64,000 bases of DNA, taken from the NCBI RefSeq assembly GCF_014898055.3, contig NW_023602073.1, positions 24,599,784 through 24,663,783 of the forward strand, given 5' to 3'. The DNA comes from Talpa occidentalis (lineage: Eukaryota > Chordata > Mammalia > Eulipotyphla > Talpidae). The first letter of the stretch is position 1. Every line of letters begins with the position of its first letter. The translations under genes and the position numbers were made by a program. The notes under the pieces were generated by a model. It saw nothing but the letters and a program-made list of their open reading frames with translations. It did no database searches and was not told where the DNA came from. Below, one piece after another: positions 35,555 to 46,191 of the stretch.

Positions 35555-35630
35555 CTGACTGACCTAAGAGGTCCTGGCTTGGGGAGTCTTCCACAGTCCA
35601 TAGCTGTACTCCCTGCTCCAACCTGATTGC
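35555..35630 (-). pseudogene. KRAB A-box end exon remnant
   Basis: The minus strand encodes a stretch matching the end of a KRAB A box and the adjoining linker (IRLEQGVQLWTVEDSPSQ). KRAB second exons typically read xPDLIxxLEQGxEPW. An AG lies just upstream (GGTGAG at about 35630) and a GT after ...CTCTTAG. Position and strand suit the gene whose C2H2 exon starts at 33182. It is short, so the call depends on this one motif. Confidence 0.6.
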
Positions 35631-35913
35631 TCACCTCAAGATCGTTAACACAATGCCCTGTGATGAGAAACAGTGTTGGTTTTCAATCAAGTTAAACTTC
35701 AGTCTTTGAAAACTAACAAAAGCAGTGTTACCAGCTGTGCAAAAAAAAAAAAAAAAACAATCTTAATCTTTCCTTACCAAAAAAAAAAAAAACCCCACAA
35801 TCTACTCTGCCTGCCATATTCAACTTCACCTGCACCCAATTTCATATGCAAGTGCACACTTATCTGTGACGAAGACAGCGCCTGCACTCAAGTGTTACAT
35901 CGGAGCTTTCTCA

Positions 35914-36020
35914 CTTAGAGATACCAGGTGACTGCAGGTCTCCAGCATCACATCCCGGTACAGGGTCCTCTGAGCATCATTTGCCTGGGAGGGAACTTTC
36001 TCCTCATAGGGCTGTCAGCC
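35914..36020 (-). pseudogene. KRAB A-box exon remnant
   Basis: The minus strand encodes AQRTLYRDVMLETCSHLVSL, the hallmark second half of a KRAB A box (consensus QRxLYRDVMLENYxxLVSL). The first half (the V-F-x-D-V-A-V-x-F-S-x-E-E-W part) is not readable in the same frame and a stop lies upstream, so the exon has decayed. A GTGAG donor-like word follows. KRAB recruits TRIM28/KAP1. With the remnants at 35.6 kb and 33.2 kb it forms a KRAB-ZNF gene layout on the minus strand. Confidence 0.75.
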
Positions 36021-36199
36021 TGGGTCAGACAGAGCAAGTGTAAATGATCTCTATTACTACTACAAAGAAACATCAGGAGTTTAATAAATTGTCAGTATAT
36101 TCCCTAAAGGAGAAAACGATGAAATGATTTGAACTTCAGCATGTTTCTCTAACTTTTATGCCAACAATGAAGCCCATGACTCTTCTGGGTGCTTTATTT

Positions 36200-36455
36200 A
36201 TTTTTTTAAGATTTATTTATTTATGCATACAAGAGCTGGGGTACAGGCCAGAGATGTAGGGGGTGAGAGGATCCACCAGAGACAGAGTGGGGAACAGAAC
36301 AGTCAGATTGACTGAAATACACTGCTGAGGGGAGCAGCAGGCAAGACAGGAGAGGACTGCTGAGCCATGTGGGTAGCTCCCTGGCCAGGGATGGAACTTG
36401 TGCTGCAGAGACTGCCATACTGCTGCAACTGAACCCCTTGTGCCACGAGGGAGGC
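36200..36455 (-). repeat. tRNA-derived SINE
   Basis: Head GAGGCCTCCCTCGTGGCACA at right, tail TTTAAGATTTATTTATTTAT at left. Confidence 0.93.
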
Positions 36456-36469
36456 CTCTTGAACTTTTA

Positions 36470-36731
36470 TTTATTTTTTAAAGATTCATTTATTTATATA
36501 AGCACTGGGTACAGTCAGAAGCACAGGAGGGTAAGAGAATTCACCAGAGCCAGAGCGGGGAGTAGAACAGGCAGATTGACAAGGTACACTGCTGAGGGGA
36601 GCAGCGGGTGCAGCAGGAGAGGTCTGCACGCCATGTGGGACCCTCACAAGTGGCTGGGGATTGAACCAGCATTGCAGAGGCTGTGGGCATTCGCAGCCCA
36701 GTGCTCAACCGCTGCACCACCAGGGAGGGCC
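36470..36731 (-). repeat. tRNA-derived SINE
   Basis: Flanked by CTCTTGAACTTTTA at 36456-36469 and 36732-36745. Confidence 0.95.
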
Positions 36732-36864
36732 CTCTTGAACTTTTAAATTATACTAATATTTACTGTTTTAATATTGGTTTATGTTCCATAACAATATTCT
36801 GATTTAAGGTAATGTCTGACTAGTGTTATTTACTCCTACTATACTGCAATGTCTTAATATGCAT

Positions 36865-37132
36865 CTTTTTTAAAAAAAAAAGATTTATTTACACAAGAAC
36901 CAGGGTACAGACCAGATGTGCGGGAGGGTGAGAGGATTCACCAGAGACAGAGCAGGGAGCAGAACAGGCAGACTGACTGAAATACACTGCTGAGGGGTGC
37001 TGTAGGCAAGACAGGAGAGGTCTACTGCTCCATGTGGTTATCTCTGCAGCCGGCCGGGATCAATCCCATGCTACAGAGGCTGCGGACAGCTTCACAGTGC
37101 TGCCCTCAACCACCTGCGCCACCAGGGAGGTC
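36865..37132 (-). repeat. tRNA-derived SINE
   Basis: Flanked by CTTAATATGCAT at 36853-36864 and 37133-37144. Confidence 0.95.
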
Positions 37133-37261
37133 CTTAATATGCATTTTAATTTCATTATAATTACTTTCTCCTGTTCTTGCTTCTTAAAGTTTCCAGTATG
37201 ATAATCTGGTGGTTTTAAAATATGTATTTGGAAAATCCATTCATCACTCTCCATTTATGGG

Positions 37262-37650
37262 TTTCTGTTGTTATATGGCACAAAAGAAACGTGACACCAG
37301 GGCTAACAAGAAGCAGAGTTACTGCACTGGTGCTGACTCAGCAGATTCATATCCCAAGGCTGAGCCAGGTCTGCAGGAAGTCAGGGGCTTATATATACCT
37401 TCAGTTTCTACAAGGTCCCAGCGGGTTTGCATTGGCAGCTGTATATGGTCAGATAGGACATGGCTACATACAGTTGCATACCAGGGGTGAGTAAAGGTTT
37501 AGTGTTATGGGACGCCCCCCCCCAGGTCCATCCTGTCTCATGATGATATATTGTCTAAGCTTCATATCAGGGACCAAATTGCATACCAGGAACTGAGCAA
37601 AAGGTTGTAACTAAGGTCCCCAGGCTGCTTCTCCCAGTCACCATGCTTCA
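37262..37650 (-). repeat. Possible solo LTR
   Basis: About 390 bp of unrelated sequence interrupts the zinc-finger 3' region. The minus strand carries a TATA-like GGTATATATAAGCCC at about 37386-37400. No clear ends or poly(A) signal were established. Confidence 0.35.
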
Positions 37651-37689
37651 TTCTCAGTAGGCACTCTCTGATGTTTAGGATGATTTGAC

Positions 37690-38971
37690 TGCTGGTTAAT
37701 CACTTTGCCACTTCTGGTTAAACTTCAGAATTTCTGGTTAAAGAGACTAAGGTCAAAAACTGACTTCACAATTTTAACATTTCTCTCTGATGTGAATTCT
37801 CTGATATAGACCAAGACCTGACTCATATGGGCTTTGCCACATTCTTCACATTTGTAACTTTCACCCCAGTATGAATGCTACCATGTTGACGAAGATGTGC
37901 CTTAGTGTGAAGGGCTTTGCCACTCTCTTCACATTTGTAAGGTTTCTGCCCAGAATGAATTCTATGATGTCCAATAAGACTTTGATTAGTACTAAAGGCT
38001 TTGCCACATTCCTTACATTTGTTAGGCTTTTCCCCAGTGTGAATTATGCAATGGTCTGAAATACTTGACAGAAAGGTAAAGGCTTTGTCACATTCTTCAC
38101 CTTGGTGAGCTTTCTCGCCAGTATGAATTATGTGATGATGACTAAGACTTAACTTCAGCTTAAAGGTTTTCTCACATTCTTCACATCTGTAAGATTTCTC
38201 ATCATTGTAAATTCTCTGATGTCGGCAAAGGTGACACAAGTATAGAAAGGCCTAAACACAGTCTGGACATGTGTAACACTTTTCTCCAGTATGACTCTTG
38301 ATGTCTAGTTAGCTGTGAATACCAATAAAAGCCTTCGCCACACTCTTCACATTTGTGCCATATCTCCCTCTGATGTTCAGTGAGTCTTGAGCACCATTTG
38401 TTAGCTTTGCCATATTCTTTATAAGTGTAGGTTTTCTCATGAATTGTATGACGTTGGGTAAGTTTTGAGCACTCCTTAATATGATCCGATGTAGATTTTT
38501 TATCTTCCTTTTTAATTCTCTGAGGTTGAGAATGATCTGATTGAAAGTTTAAACCTATCCCACATTGACAATGTTTTGAATAATCATTTCCATTATGAAC
38601 TAGGGGACTTCCCTTATGTTCCAGTACTCCTCTCAGAGAATGTGTATTGGTAAAAATAACACATGGATCTTTGTTAACAGAAACATATTTATCTACACAT
38701 GCAACAGACATAAAATGGAGTTTTACCCAACACAGTTTACACGCTGGATCAGTTTTTGCAGAAGGGATTTTGCTATGGATAATCTTCCCTGCTTGGCAAT
38801 CTTCAGCGCAACAACTATTGTGCCCTTCATATGCCTCTTGACATATCCGGTCTTTCAATAATTCTAAACTCTCAAAGGTGTTGATTCTACCTCCTCCAGT
38901 TCTGACATTTAGCAACAAATCTTCTAGGCCTGACTGTGGTATGGAGACCTGGTAGTCTTGAGAAGACATGT
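37690..38971 (-). pseudogene. C2H2 zinc-finger terminal exon (copy 3), degenerate
   Basis: The exon begins at acceptor CTGTCTCTCAG then ACATGTCTTCTCAAG on the minus strand. Frame 38202-38969 encodes a pre-finger spacer (starting MSSQDYQVSIPQSG) and the first, imperfect fingers. A frameshift near 38240-38260 moves the reading to 37823-38239, with four more recognisable fingers. Several zinc ligands are lost (GEECDKAF, CEESGKAL), as is the final finger's frame. The array end matches copy 1 (9281) and copy 2 (19970). Its 3' part runs to about 36733 with SINE and LTR insertions. A once-real KZNF-like gene, now broken. Confidence 0.85.
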
Positions 38972-38999
38972 CTGAGAGACAGCATGTCTCTTACAGCAC

Positions 39000-39614
39000 T
39001 CAAGACAAAATACTTTAAATATTTAATATATAAAATTAATACCAAATAAAGATCATGGCATGATGTTAGAATAGGTAACATCAGCACTAGACAGCTACAC
39101 GAATGCTTACTAAAAGGTAATATCCTTAGGGAAAGGTAAATACATAGAAAATACAGAAAACGGCACCAGATAATCCTACAGTAAAAATATTGTTTCTGTT
39201 TGAGAAGCTGGAAAAATGCACCCAAAAAAAATTATAGAACTATGTAGAAGAATACAAATATATTAAGACATAATTTGTGATATCAGTAGGGATAGAAATG
39301 TTAAACAATTGAGTTTCGGTATGCCGTTGAATTTACATTGTTTTCAGTTTAGAAAAGGCTGTCATAACTTTTCAGTACCCTATGTAAGATAATCATCACT
39401 TTCACAAAAAAGATACCAGTTAAATACATGGAAAAGGAAATGAAAACAGAATGATATCATGTGTAATAGGTTGGATGACAATGTTTCACAATGATTTTAA
39501 ATAACATGATGAACCAATATACCTCAATTAACATAAAAAATGTGAGACACTGGAGGGAAATCACTGACAAGAAAGGAGAAAGGAATAAAAGCATGTCATA
39601 AAAAGTCAAAAAAA
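39000..39614 (-). other. Duplicated flank upstream of copy 3
   Basis: 39010-39330 is the reverse complement of 19568-19880 (TTTAATATATAAAATTAATA, GATAGAAATGTTAAAC). It is the outer part of the inverted duplication. The rest is unassigned. Confidence 0.7.
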
Positions 39615-39883
39615 GGGGCCTCCCTGGTGGCGCAAGGAGTTAGGACGCAACCTAACTGTCTGCAGGCTCTGCAGCACAGGTTCGATTCCCAGCCAGCCAG
39701 GGAGCAATCCACATTGTGCAGCAGACCTCTCCTGACCCGCCCACTGCTCCCCTTAGCAGTATATTTCAGTCAGTCTGCCTGTTCTGTTCACCACTCTATC
39801 TCTGGTGAATCCTCTCACCCCCACCCACACCTCTGGCCTGTACCCCAGCTCTTGTATGCAAAAATAAATAAATCTTTAAAAAT
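39615..39883 (+). repeat. tRNA-derived SINE
   Basis: Head GGGGCCTCCCTGGTGGCGCA, tail AATAAATAAATC. Confidence 0.95.
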
Positions 39884-40434
39884 AAATAGACAAAGATGCG
39901 CTAGGGAGGAAATGAGGTATAAAATGGCTGAGAATACAGGAATCATTTTCTAATAAAGTTAACACCTCCCTTTCAGTAATATTTTGTTTGTAAATAAATT
40001 AAAAGTCCACATTAAAATGGCATATGTGTCTGAAGGAATTAAAAATAACACCAATTCAATCTTACCTATATGACACTCAACATAGACTTCAGTGCACCAT
40101 GTGGAATGTAAGTATGGAACTAGATTCTCTGAAAACTAATAATGAAAATGGAGCCCTGTGGATCACACTAATATCAGATAATAATATGATCTGAGTCTAA
40201 AGCATCACAGAAGAAAAGAATGCCCCAAGAAAATAATACACAACTACATGTATTGGGAAGCATTGTAATATTACATGTGCACTAACGAGGTCCTGAATGT
40301 GTGTAGCACACAAAGACAGAACTAAAAGCAGAAGAGTAAAACAGTAAAATCAAGAAGTTCAAGCTGCAGTTGCTTTTGGTAGTAAAAGAATGATATAAAT
40401 TCAGGAACTTGATTTCACAAACAGGGGTGAAAGA
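39884..40434. other. Unassigned AT-rich interval
   Basis: No gene or repeat recognised. Confidence 0.4.
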
Positions 40435-40860
40435 TAAGTCTAAAAGGAAAATGTGGTGTATATATACAGGATAGACTACTACTGAGCTATTAAAAAGGAT
40501 AACTCTGACCATTTGCAAAAAGGACAGAATGTTGGGGGAGGATTATGCTCAGTGAAATTAATCAAAAGGAGAAAAGACTTACTGGATGAATTCATTCCTA
40601 TTTGGACTTTGGGGAAACAAAGCAAAGAAACTGACAATACAGACCAAAATAACATCCAGAAATAGGACTCCAGAACTGAGGGTACTGAAGAGGTAGGGAC
40701 AGTGGGTGTGGGTACAAAAGTGGGAGGGGTTCAAAGATCTATGAGAAGCCCACAATGCACTAGTGGTGGGTGTAGTGGTGACAGACATCTGAGGAGATGA
40801 GAATCTATTCCCTGAATCACGTAGAGCAAGGTAAAGCCATGTTTCCTTGATTCCAAAAAA
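40435..40860 (+). mobile_element. Old L1 3' fragment
   Basis: Diverged ORF2 end (AATGTGGTGTATATATACAG, GGATTATGCTCAGTGAAATT) and 3' UTR. Same region as 10191-10600. Confidence 0.75.
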
Positions 40861-41031
40861 CTAGGAAATATTGTGAAAACATTGAAAGGAAGCAAGCTCC
40901 CCAAAACATGTGGGATTCAGAAAACAATACTAAGCATAAATTTAAAGCATTAAACAATTACACTAGCAATAAAAGGCATCTCAGGTAAGCAACATAACTT
41001 CACACCTCAAGGAATTAGAAAAAAAACAATT

Positions 41032-42689
41032 TATTTTTTTTTAATAATAAATTTTATTTTTATATTCCCCATACAATTGCAAGCCCCCCATTCTGACCCC
41101 AATCCCTCCCTTCCCGCCCCCCATGCCCCAAAAAGTGTTTCTGGTTCATAGATTTTTGTTGATTTTGATTTTTACTTTCTTATAGTTATTCATTTTCCTG
41201 GTCACTTATTTAAGTTCTCTAGATTCCTGCTATGAGTGAGACCATCCGGTATTTTTCTTTTTCTTTCTGGCTTATTTCGCTCAGCATGATCCCTTCCAGC
41301 GCCATCCATGTTGCTGCAAATTGCATGTGTTTATCTTTTTTGAATGCTGAGTAATATTCCATGGTATATATGTACCACATCTTCTTGATCCAGTCATCTA
41401 TTTTTGGGCATTTGGGCTGTTTCCAAAGCTTAGCTATTGTAAATAGAGCTGCTATAAACATAGGGGTGCAGGTGCTCTTTGGAATTGATGTTTCTGTGTC
41501 CTTTGGGTAAATACCTAGGAGTGGAATTGCTGGATCATATGGAAGCTCAATGTTTAGTAGGTCCAGAAATCTCCACACAGCTCTCCATAGTGGTTGGACC
41601 AGTTTGCACTCCCACCAAAAGTGCAGAAGAGTTCCTTTTTCTCCACACCCTCGCCAACATTTGTTGTTGCTAGTTTTGTTAATATGTGCCATTCTCACTG
41701 GTGTAAGATGGTATCTCATGGTAGTTTTGATTTGCATTTCCCTCATTACAAGTGATGTTGAACATTTTTTCATATGCCTGTTGGCCATTTGCATTTCCTC
41801 TTCAGAGAAGTTTCTTTTTAGCTCTTCTGCCCATTTTTTGACAGGATTATTTTCTTTGGTGTTGTTGAGTCTCATCAGCTCTTTGCAGATTTTTGTGATC
41901 AGTCCTTTATCATTAGTGTTGTGTGCAAAAATGTTCTCCCAGTTGGTGGGGTTTCTCTTTGTTTTTGTTATTGTCTCTTTTGCTGTGCAGAAGCTCTTTA
42001 ATTTGATGTAGTCCCAGCTGTTTATCTTTGCCTTCACTATCACTGCTTTGTGTGATGTGTCTGTAAAGATGTCTTTGATGTGCATATCACGTAGTGTTTC
42101 GCCTATATTTCCTTCTATGTATTTTATGGTTTCAGGTCTTATGTCTAGTTCTTTAATCCATTTTGAGTTGATTTTTGTGTATGGTGTGAGGTAGTGGTCA
42201 AGCTTCATTCTTTTGCTTGTAGCGACCCAGTTTTCCCAGCACCATTTATTGAACAAACTTTCTTTGCTCCAATGCATAGTCTTTGCTCCTTTGTCAAAGA
42301 TTAGTTGACCATAAATCTGTGGGTTTATTTCTGGATTTTTTATTCAATTCCATTGGTCTGTGTGTCTGTTCTTGTGCCAATACCATGCAGTTTTGATGAT
42401 TATGGCTTTGTAGTATAGTTTGAAGTCTGAGAGTGTGATGCCTCCATTCCCTCTTTTTTTTTTTTTTTCAGAAGAGCTTTGGCTATTCGGGGTTTTTGGT
42501 GATTCCATATGAATTTCATCAATAATTGTTCTATTTCTTTGAAGAATGACATTGAAATTTTTATTGGAATAGCATTGAATCTGTATATTGCTTTTGGTAG
42601 GATGGCCATTTTAATAATGTTTATTCTTCCAATCCATGAGCAGGGGATGTCTTTCCATTTCTTTGTGTCTTCTTCTATTTCTTTTAATA
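41032..42689 (-). mobile_element. 5'-truncated L1
   Basis: Minus strand: 3' UTR (41040-41220) and the C-terminal third of ORF2. Frame 41219-42277 (352 codons) includes the cysteine-rich region ([18 protein letters not shown]). It then runs upstream to just after the RT domain. It stops at 42689, where LTR-like sequence begins without a gap. Very close to the 43.9 kb L1 in sequence, so fairly young. Confidence 0.93.
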
Positions 42690-42690
42690 G

Positions 42691-43235
42691 ACACTGGTTA
42701 TATTTAAAGGGCAGCTTTATTAGGGAAAGGGAGAGAAGAATGAAGGATACTTGCATAGACACAAGCAGGCAGGCAGAGTTGCCACAAAGGGACAGGTTTG
42801 CTGAGAGAGGCCTGCAGGGTTGCAGGCGGGCGGCCATAAGAAGAGCTGCCTCCACTGAGGGAGATCAGTGAAGAGAAGTCCCAGCAGGTACAGGTCACAG
42901 GAGGCAGGAGGCTGCTGCCCTGCAGAGGGGAGTGTTGGTGAAAAGAAGCATGCATGTTGCTGATTTTGGATAACTGTGCAGAAGGGACCAGAGATTCCAA
43001 GATGGGCCTAATCTCTGCATCTTTACCTTCATGTCTGTGCTACGGACACTCCCTACAGCATCTGATATCTGCTTGGGGCTTATGCCTTGTGATAAGGCAC
43101 TAATGCCTAAGGACCTTGATTTCTATAGCTGGGTTAATGGCCACTTTAGTCCCCTCTACCCTTACCTCCTTGTGTGAGTCAGATTTTAGTCTTGTACAGC
43201 CTCCTTCTCAGTTTTTTCACTCCTGTCCTCCATCA
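42691..43235 (-). repeat. LTR-like repeat, family A, fused to L1
   Basis: Minus-strand copy with CTAATAAAGCTGCCCTTTAA, then L1 ORF2 starts a few bases later in the same orientation. Its upstream part (42960-43235) matches 6190-6530. Confidence 0.6.
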
Positions 43236-43373
43236 GTCATGTCAACAAATTCAAGTTTATTTTGATTAGTATGAAGAAAACCTAGCTGTAGGTAATACTA
43301 TTTGCATATTTCAAACCCATTATGTAGATAAACCTACAACATGAACCCATTATAAAAAAAACTAGTTTTTGAG

Positions 43374-43644
43374 GGCCTCCCCTGGTGGTGTAGACAGTTG
43401 AGCGCAGTGCTGTGAAGCTGTTCACAGCCTCTGCAGTGCAGGTTCGATCCCGGCTGGCCGGAGAGGGTCCCATATGGTGTGGCAGATCTCTCCTGTCTCA
43501 CCCGCTGCTCCCCTCAGCAGTGTATTTCGTCAGTCTGCCTGTTCTGTTCCCCGCTCTGTCTCTGGTGAATCCTCTCACCCTCCCGCGAATCTGGCCTGTA
43601 CCCTGTTCTTGTGTAAATAAATAAATAAATCTAAAAAAAACCCC
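43374..43644 (+). repeat. tRNA-derived SINE
   Basis: Flanked by CTAGTTTTTGAG on both sides (43362-43373 and 43647-43658). Confidence 0.95.
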
Positions 43645-43866
43645 ATCTAGTTTTTGAGTGTAATTTCTCAACAAAAAAGTTGCATTAAATATGTTGAACT
43701 ATTGTATAATTTTGCTACATTGAATACAGGATAAATTTTTTTGTTTCTCTGGAACTATAAACAAGAAGAGAATGTATGTGAAATACTGGCATTTCCATTG
43801 ACATATATGCCAGAAAGAATGAAATAACTGTGATTATTTCTTTGATGTTAAAGAAGGAAGTAAAGG

Positions 43867-45087
43867 GAGGGGGCGGAGCAACATGGCGGCGAGGAGACGC
43901 TGCGAGTAAGATCTCCCATTAAAAAAAGTGAATAGGGAGGAAAAGCGGCAGGTCCCAGTGAGAACTGGGAAACGGAAGATAAACGGGTGACGCCAGCGAA
44001 CTGCCCGAAGAAGAAACTGGCCATAAAAGAGGACTAGAAGGGAGGGAAGCGCAGAACCCTGCTCCCCTCCCCCGCCCACAGAGGCGGCACTCTCCGACAG
44101 GCAGAGAGGAGGAAACAACAAACCAAAACAACCAACAAGAACAAACGACGCAGCAAGCGGGACTGTGAGTGGAAAGGAACTATTGCAGCCACCACAGCCC
44201 GTGAACGGGAGCTGAGGCGAACCCTGCAGGATCCGCCGCGGCGGTGAGCGAACGGCTCCTGGCGCCATTAGAGAAGAACAAAGACCCCGGGAGACGCGCA
44301 CACAGCCCGGGCTGCCGGTAAGCTGGCGCGGGAAAGCGGCGTGCTGGGCGCGCTTGAAAAGCAAGTGCAGACCTGGATCGCGGCTGCCCAGGTCCCCGCG
44401 CCTGCGACCTAGGCGTGCGGGGAGACGACCTAGGCTTGCGGGGAGACGCACGGAGGTCCTCACTGAGGTGAAGGTCCCTCCCTGAGTGAGCAGGAACCAG
44501 GCGTCCAGGCACGGGAGCGGTGCAAAAGGCGCCATTCCCGCGCCACTGAACTGGGCTACAGCCCGCGTCCTGGAACTGAGGGCTTTGAACTGAGACCCGG
44601 GGCACGAAAATTCGGGGCGTGGTTTCTCCACGACGGTGGGGCACAAGGCAGACACAGCACCCCAAAGCTGTTGAGGTGTACCCTACCATTCCCGCTCTGT
44701 TCTCTGTCCCACGGGGTGGGGGGAGGCGAAAAACAGCCCCCCAAGGACAATAGGAGAGATCTCTGGCGCCACCTAGCGACCAGGAAAAAAAAAGTCACTA
44801 ACACCCTATAAAACAGGACATTTCTTAAGACTGCTTGAAAAGGGCAGAAGGTTTCTGGAGGACCCAGTGGCCAGCCGGGAAGTTATTCCACGCCAGGCCC
44901 CTTCCGACCAGCAGTCTGAGCCCACAGAGGGAGCAGGCACCCACGTCCGGGGCAGACCGGGTGCGCAGAAGAGTGTGCCTGAAACCGGAGGCGCAGGGAC
45001 TGCATCCCGCTTCGCCATTTGAGAACAGGGACATTTCTTCAGTAAAAACTGCCTAAAACCAGCAGAAAGCTCCCCCAGAAGACAGAG
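43867..45087 (+). promoter_or_regulatory. L1 5' UTR and internal promoter
   Basis: About 1.22 kb, GC- and CpG-rich, beginning GAGGGGGCGGAGCAACATGG. CAACATGGCGGC at 43879-43890 is a YY1-type site a few bases from the L1 start, the position where YY1 sets L1 transcription start in other mammals. A complete 5' end indicates full-length reverse transcription. Confidence 0.85.
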
Positions 45088-46115
45088 ATGGCTCCTGGAA
45101 GAGCCAGAGGGGAGCGGAGAAGTTCACCCAAGATGTCAGTCAGTCCGAGCAACACAGTGTCCCAACGCATACGACAAATTAGAAAACAGACAGTAGGGAG
45201 TAGAAGAACCACACGCAACCTAAAACTCCTCAGGAAAGAAGCACGCCACAAAAAGAAAACCACTCCCCAGATTGCAACGACAGCAACTTGGAAGAACTTC
45301 TGAGCCTTCCAGAAAGAGAATTTAAAATTGCCATGATTAAAAAAGTGATAGATCAGAAGAAGGAAATTGAGTCCCTAAAGAGGGAAGTAAGAGAAATGCA
45401 GGAGATCAAAGAATTAATGGAGGAACTAAAGAACTCTGGGAAAAGCAATGAAAGCAGAATAGATGAAATGGAAGAACGAATAAGTAATCTTGAAGACACA
45501 GAAATAAAAAGAACCAAAACAGAAAAGGAAAGAGAAGTACGAAGGAAAAAGAATGAAGAAAGACTTCGGGAACTATCTGACTCCATGAGGAAAGGAAATA
45601 TAAGAGTTATAGGAATTCCAGAAGGAGAGGAGAGAGATGTAGGAACAGAGAAAATATTCATGGATATAATTGAAGAGAACTTCCCAAATGAGAAGAAGGA
45701 GCTGAAAATTGATATACAAGAAGCAAGAAGAACACCAAACTTCCACGACGAAAGGAAAAACACAGCAAGACACATAATAGTAAAGCTCCCAAGAATCCAG
45801 GACAAGGAAAAAATAATGAAGCTGACAAGAGGGAAGAAACAGATAACATTCAAAGGAAAACCAATCAGGCTGACATCAGACTTCTCTGAAGAAACACTAC
45901 GGGCAAGGAGAGAGTGGAGGGACATAGTCAACAGACTCCAAGAAAACAGATGCCAACCAAGAATACTCTATCCCGCAAAGCTCTCTTTCCTCCATGAAGA
46001 AAGAATATGGACCTTCCCAGACAAAGAGAAACTCCGGAATTTCATTGCGACTAAACCCCCACTCCAAAAAATACTACAAGGAATCCTAAAGCCAGAACCT
46101 CAGAGGGACGAATAA
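45088..46115 (+). CDS. L1 ORF1p, one frameshift
   Basis: RNA-binding chaperone of the L1 particle. ATG at 45088 (frame starting MAPGRARGERR) reads about 65 codons, then a one-base shift near 45240-45290 leads into the 275-codon frame ending 46115. Total would be about 342 codons, close to the known L1 ORF1p size. There is a basic N-terminus. A heptad-rich coiled coil follows (residues about 75-165, KKEIESLKREVREMQEIKEL). Next is the RRM-like domain ([26 protein letters not shown]), then the C-terminal domain ([29 protein letters not shown]). The shift may be a sequencing error. The C-terminal half recurs in the duplicate at 49100-49623. Confidence 0.88.
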
Positions 46116-46191
46116 CAACGAAAGAAGACCAAAAAAAAAAAAAAAGTTATTAAAAGAATAAATAAATAAAATCAAAGGAAAGACAAACATA

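Noticed and set aside
39615..39700. tRNA-like sequences in SINE heads
   Set aside because: A and B boxes are present, but there is no complete cloverleaf and they are followed by the SINE body and tail. They are SINEs, not tRNA genes.
45353..45931. 192-codon minus-strand frame rich in Ser/Phe/Leu
   Set aside because: Antisense shadow of L1 ORF1. The hydrophobic look comes from complementing A-rich coding sequence.
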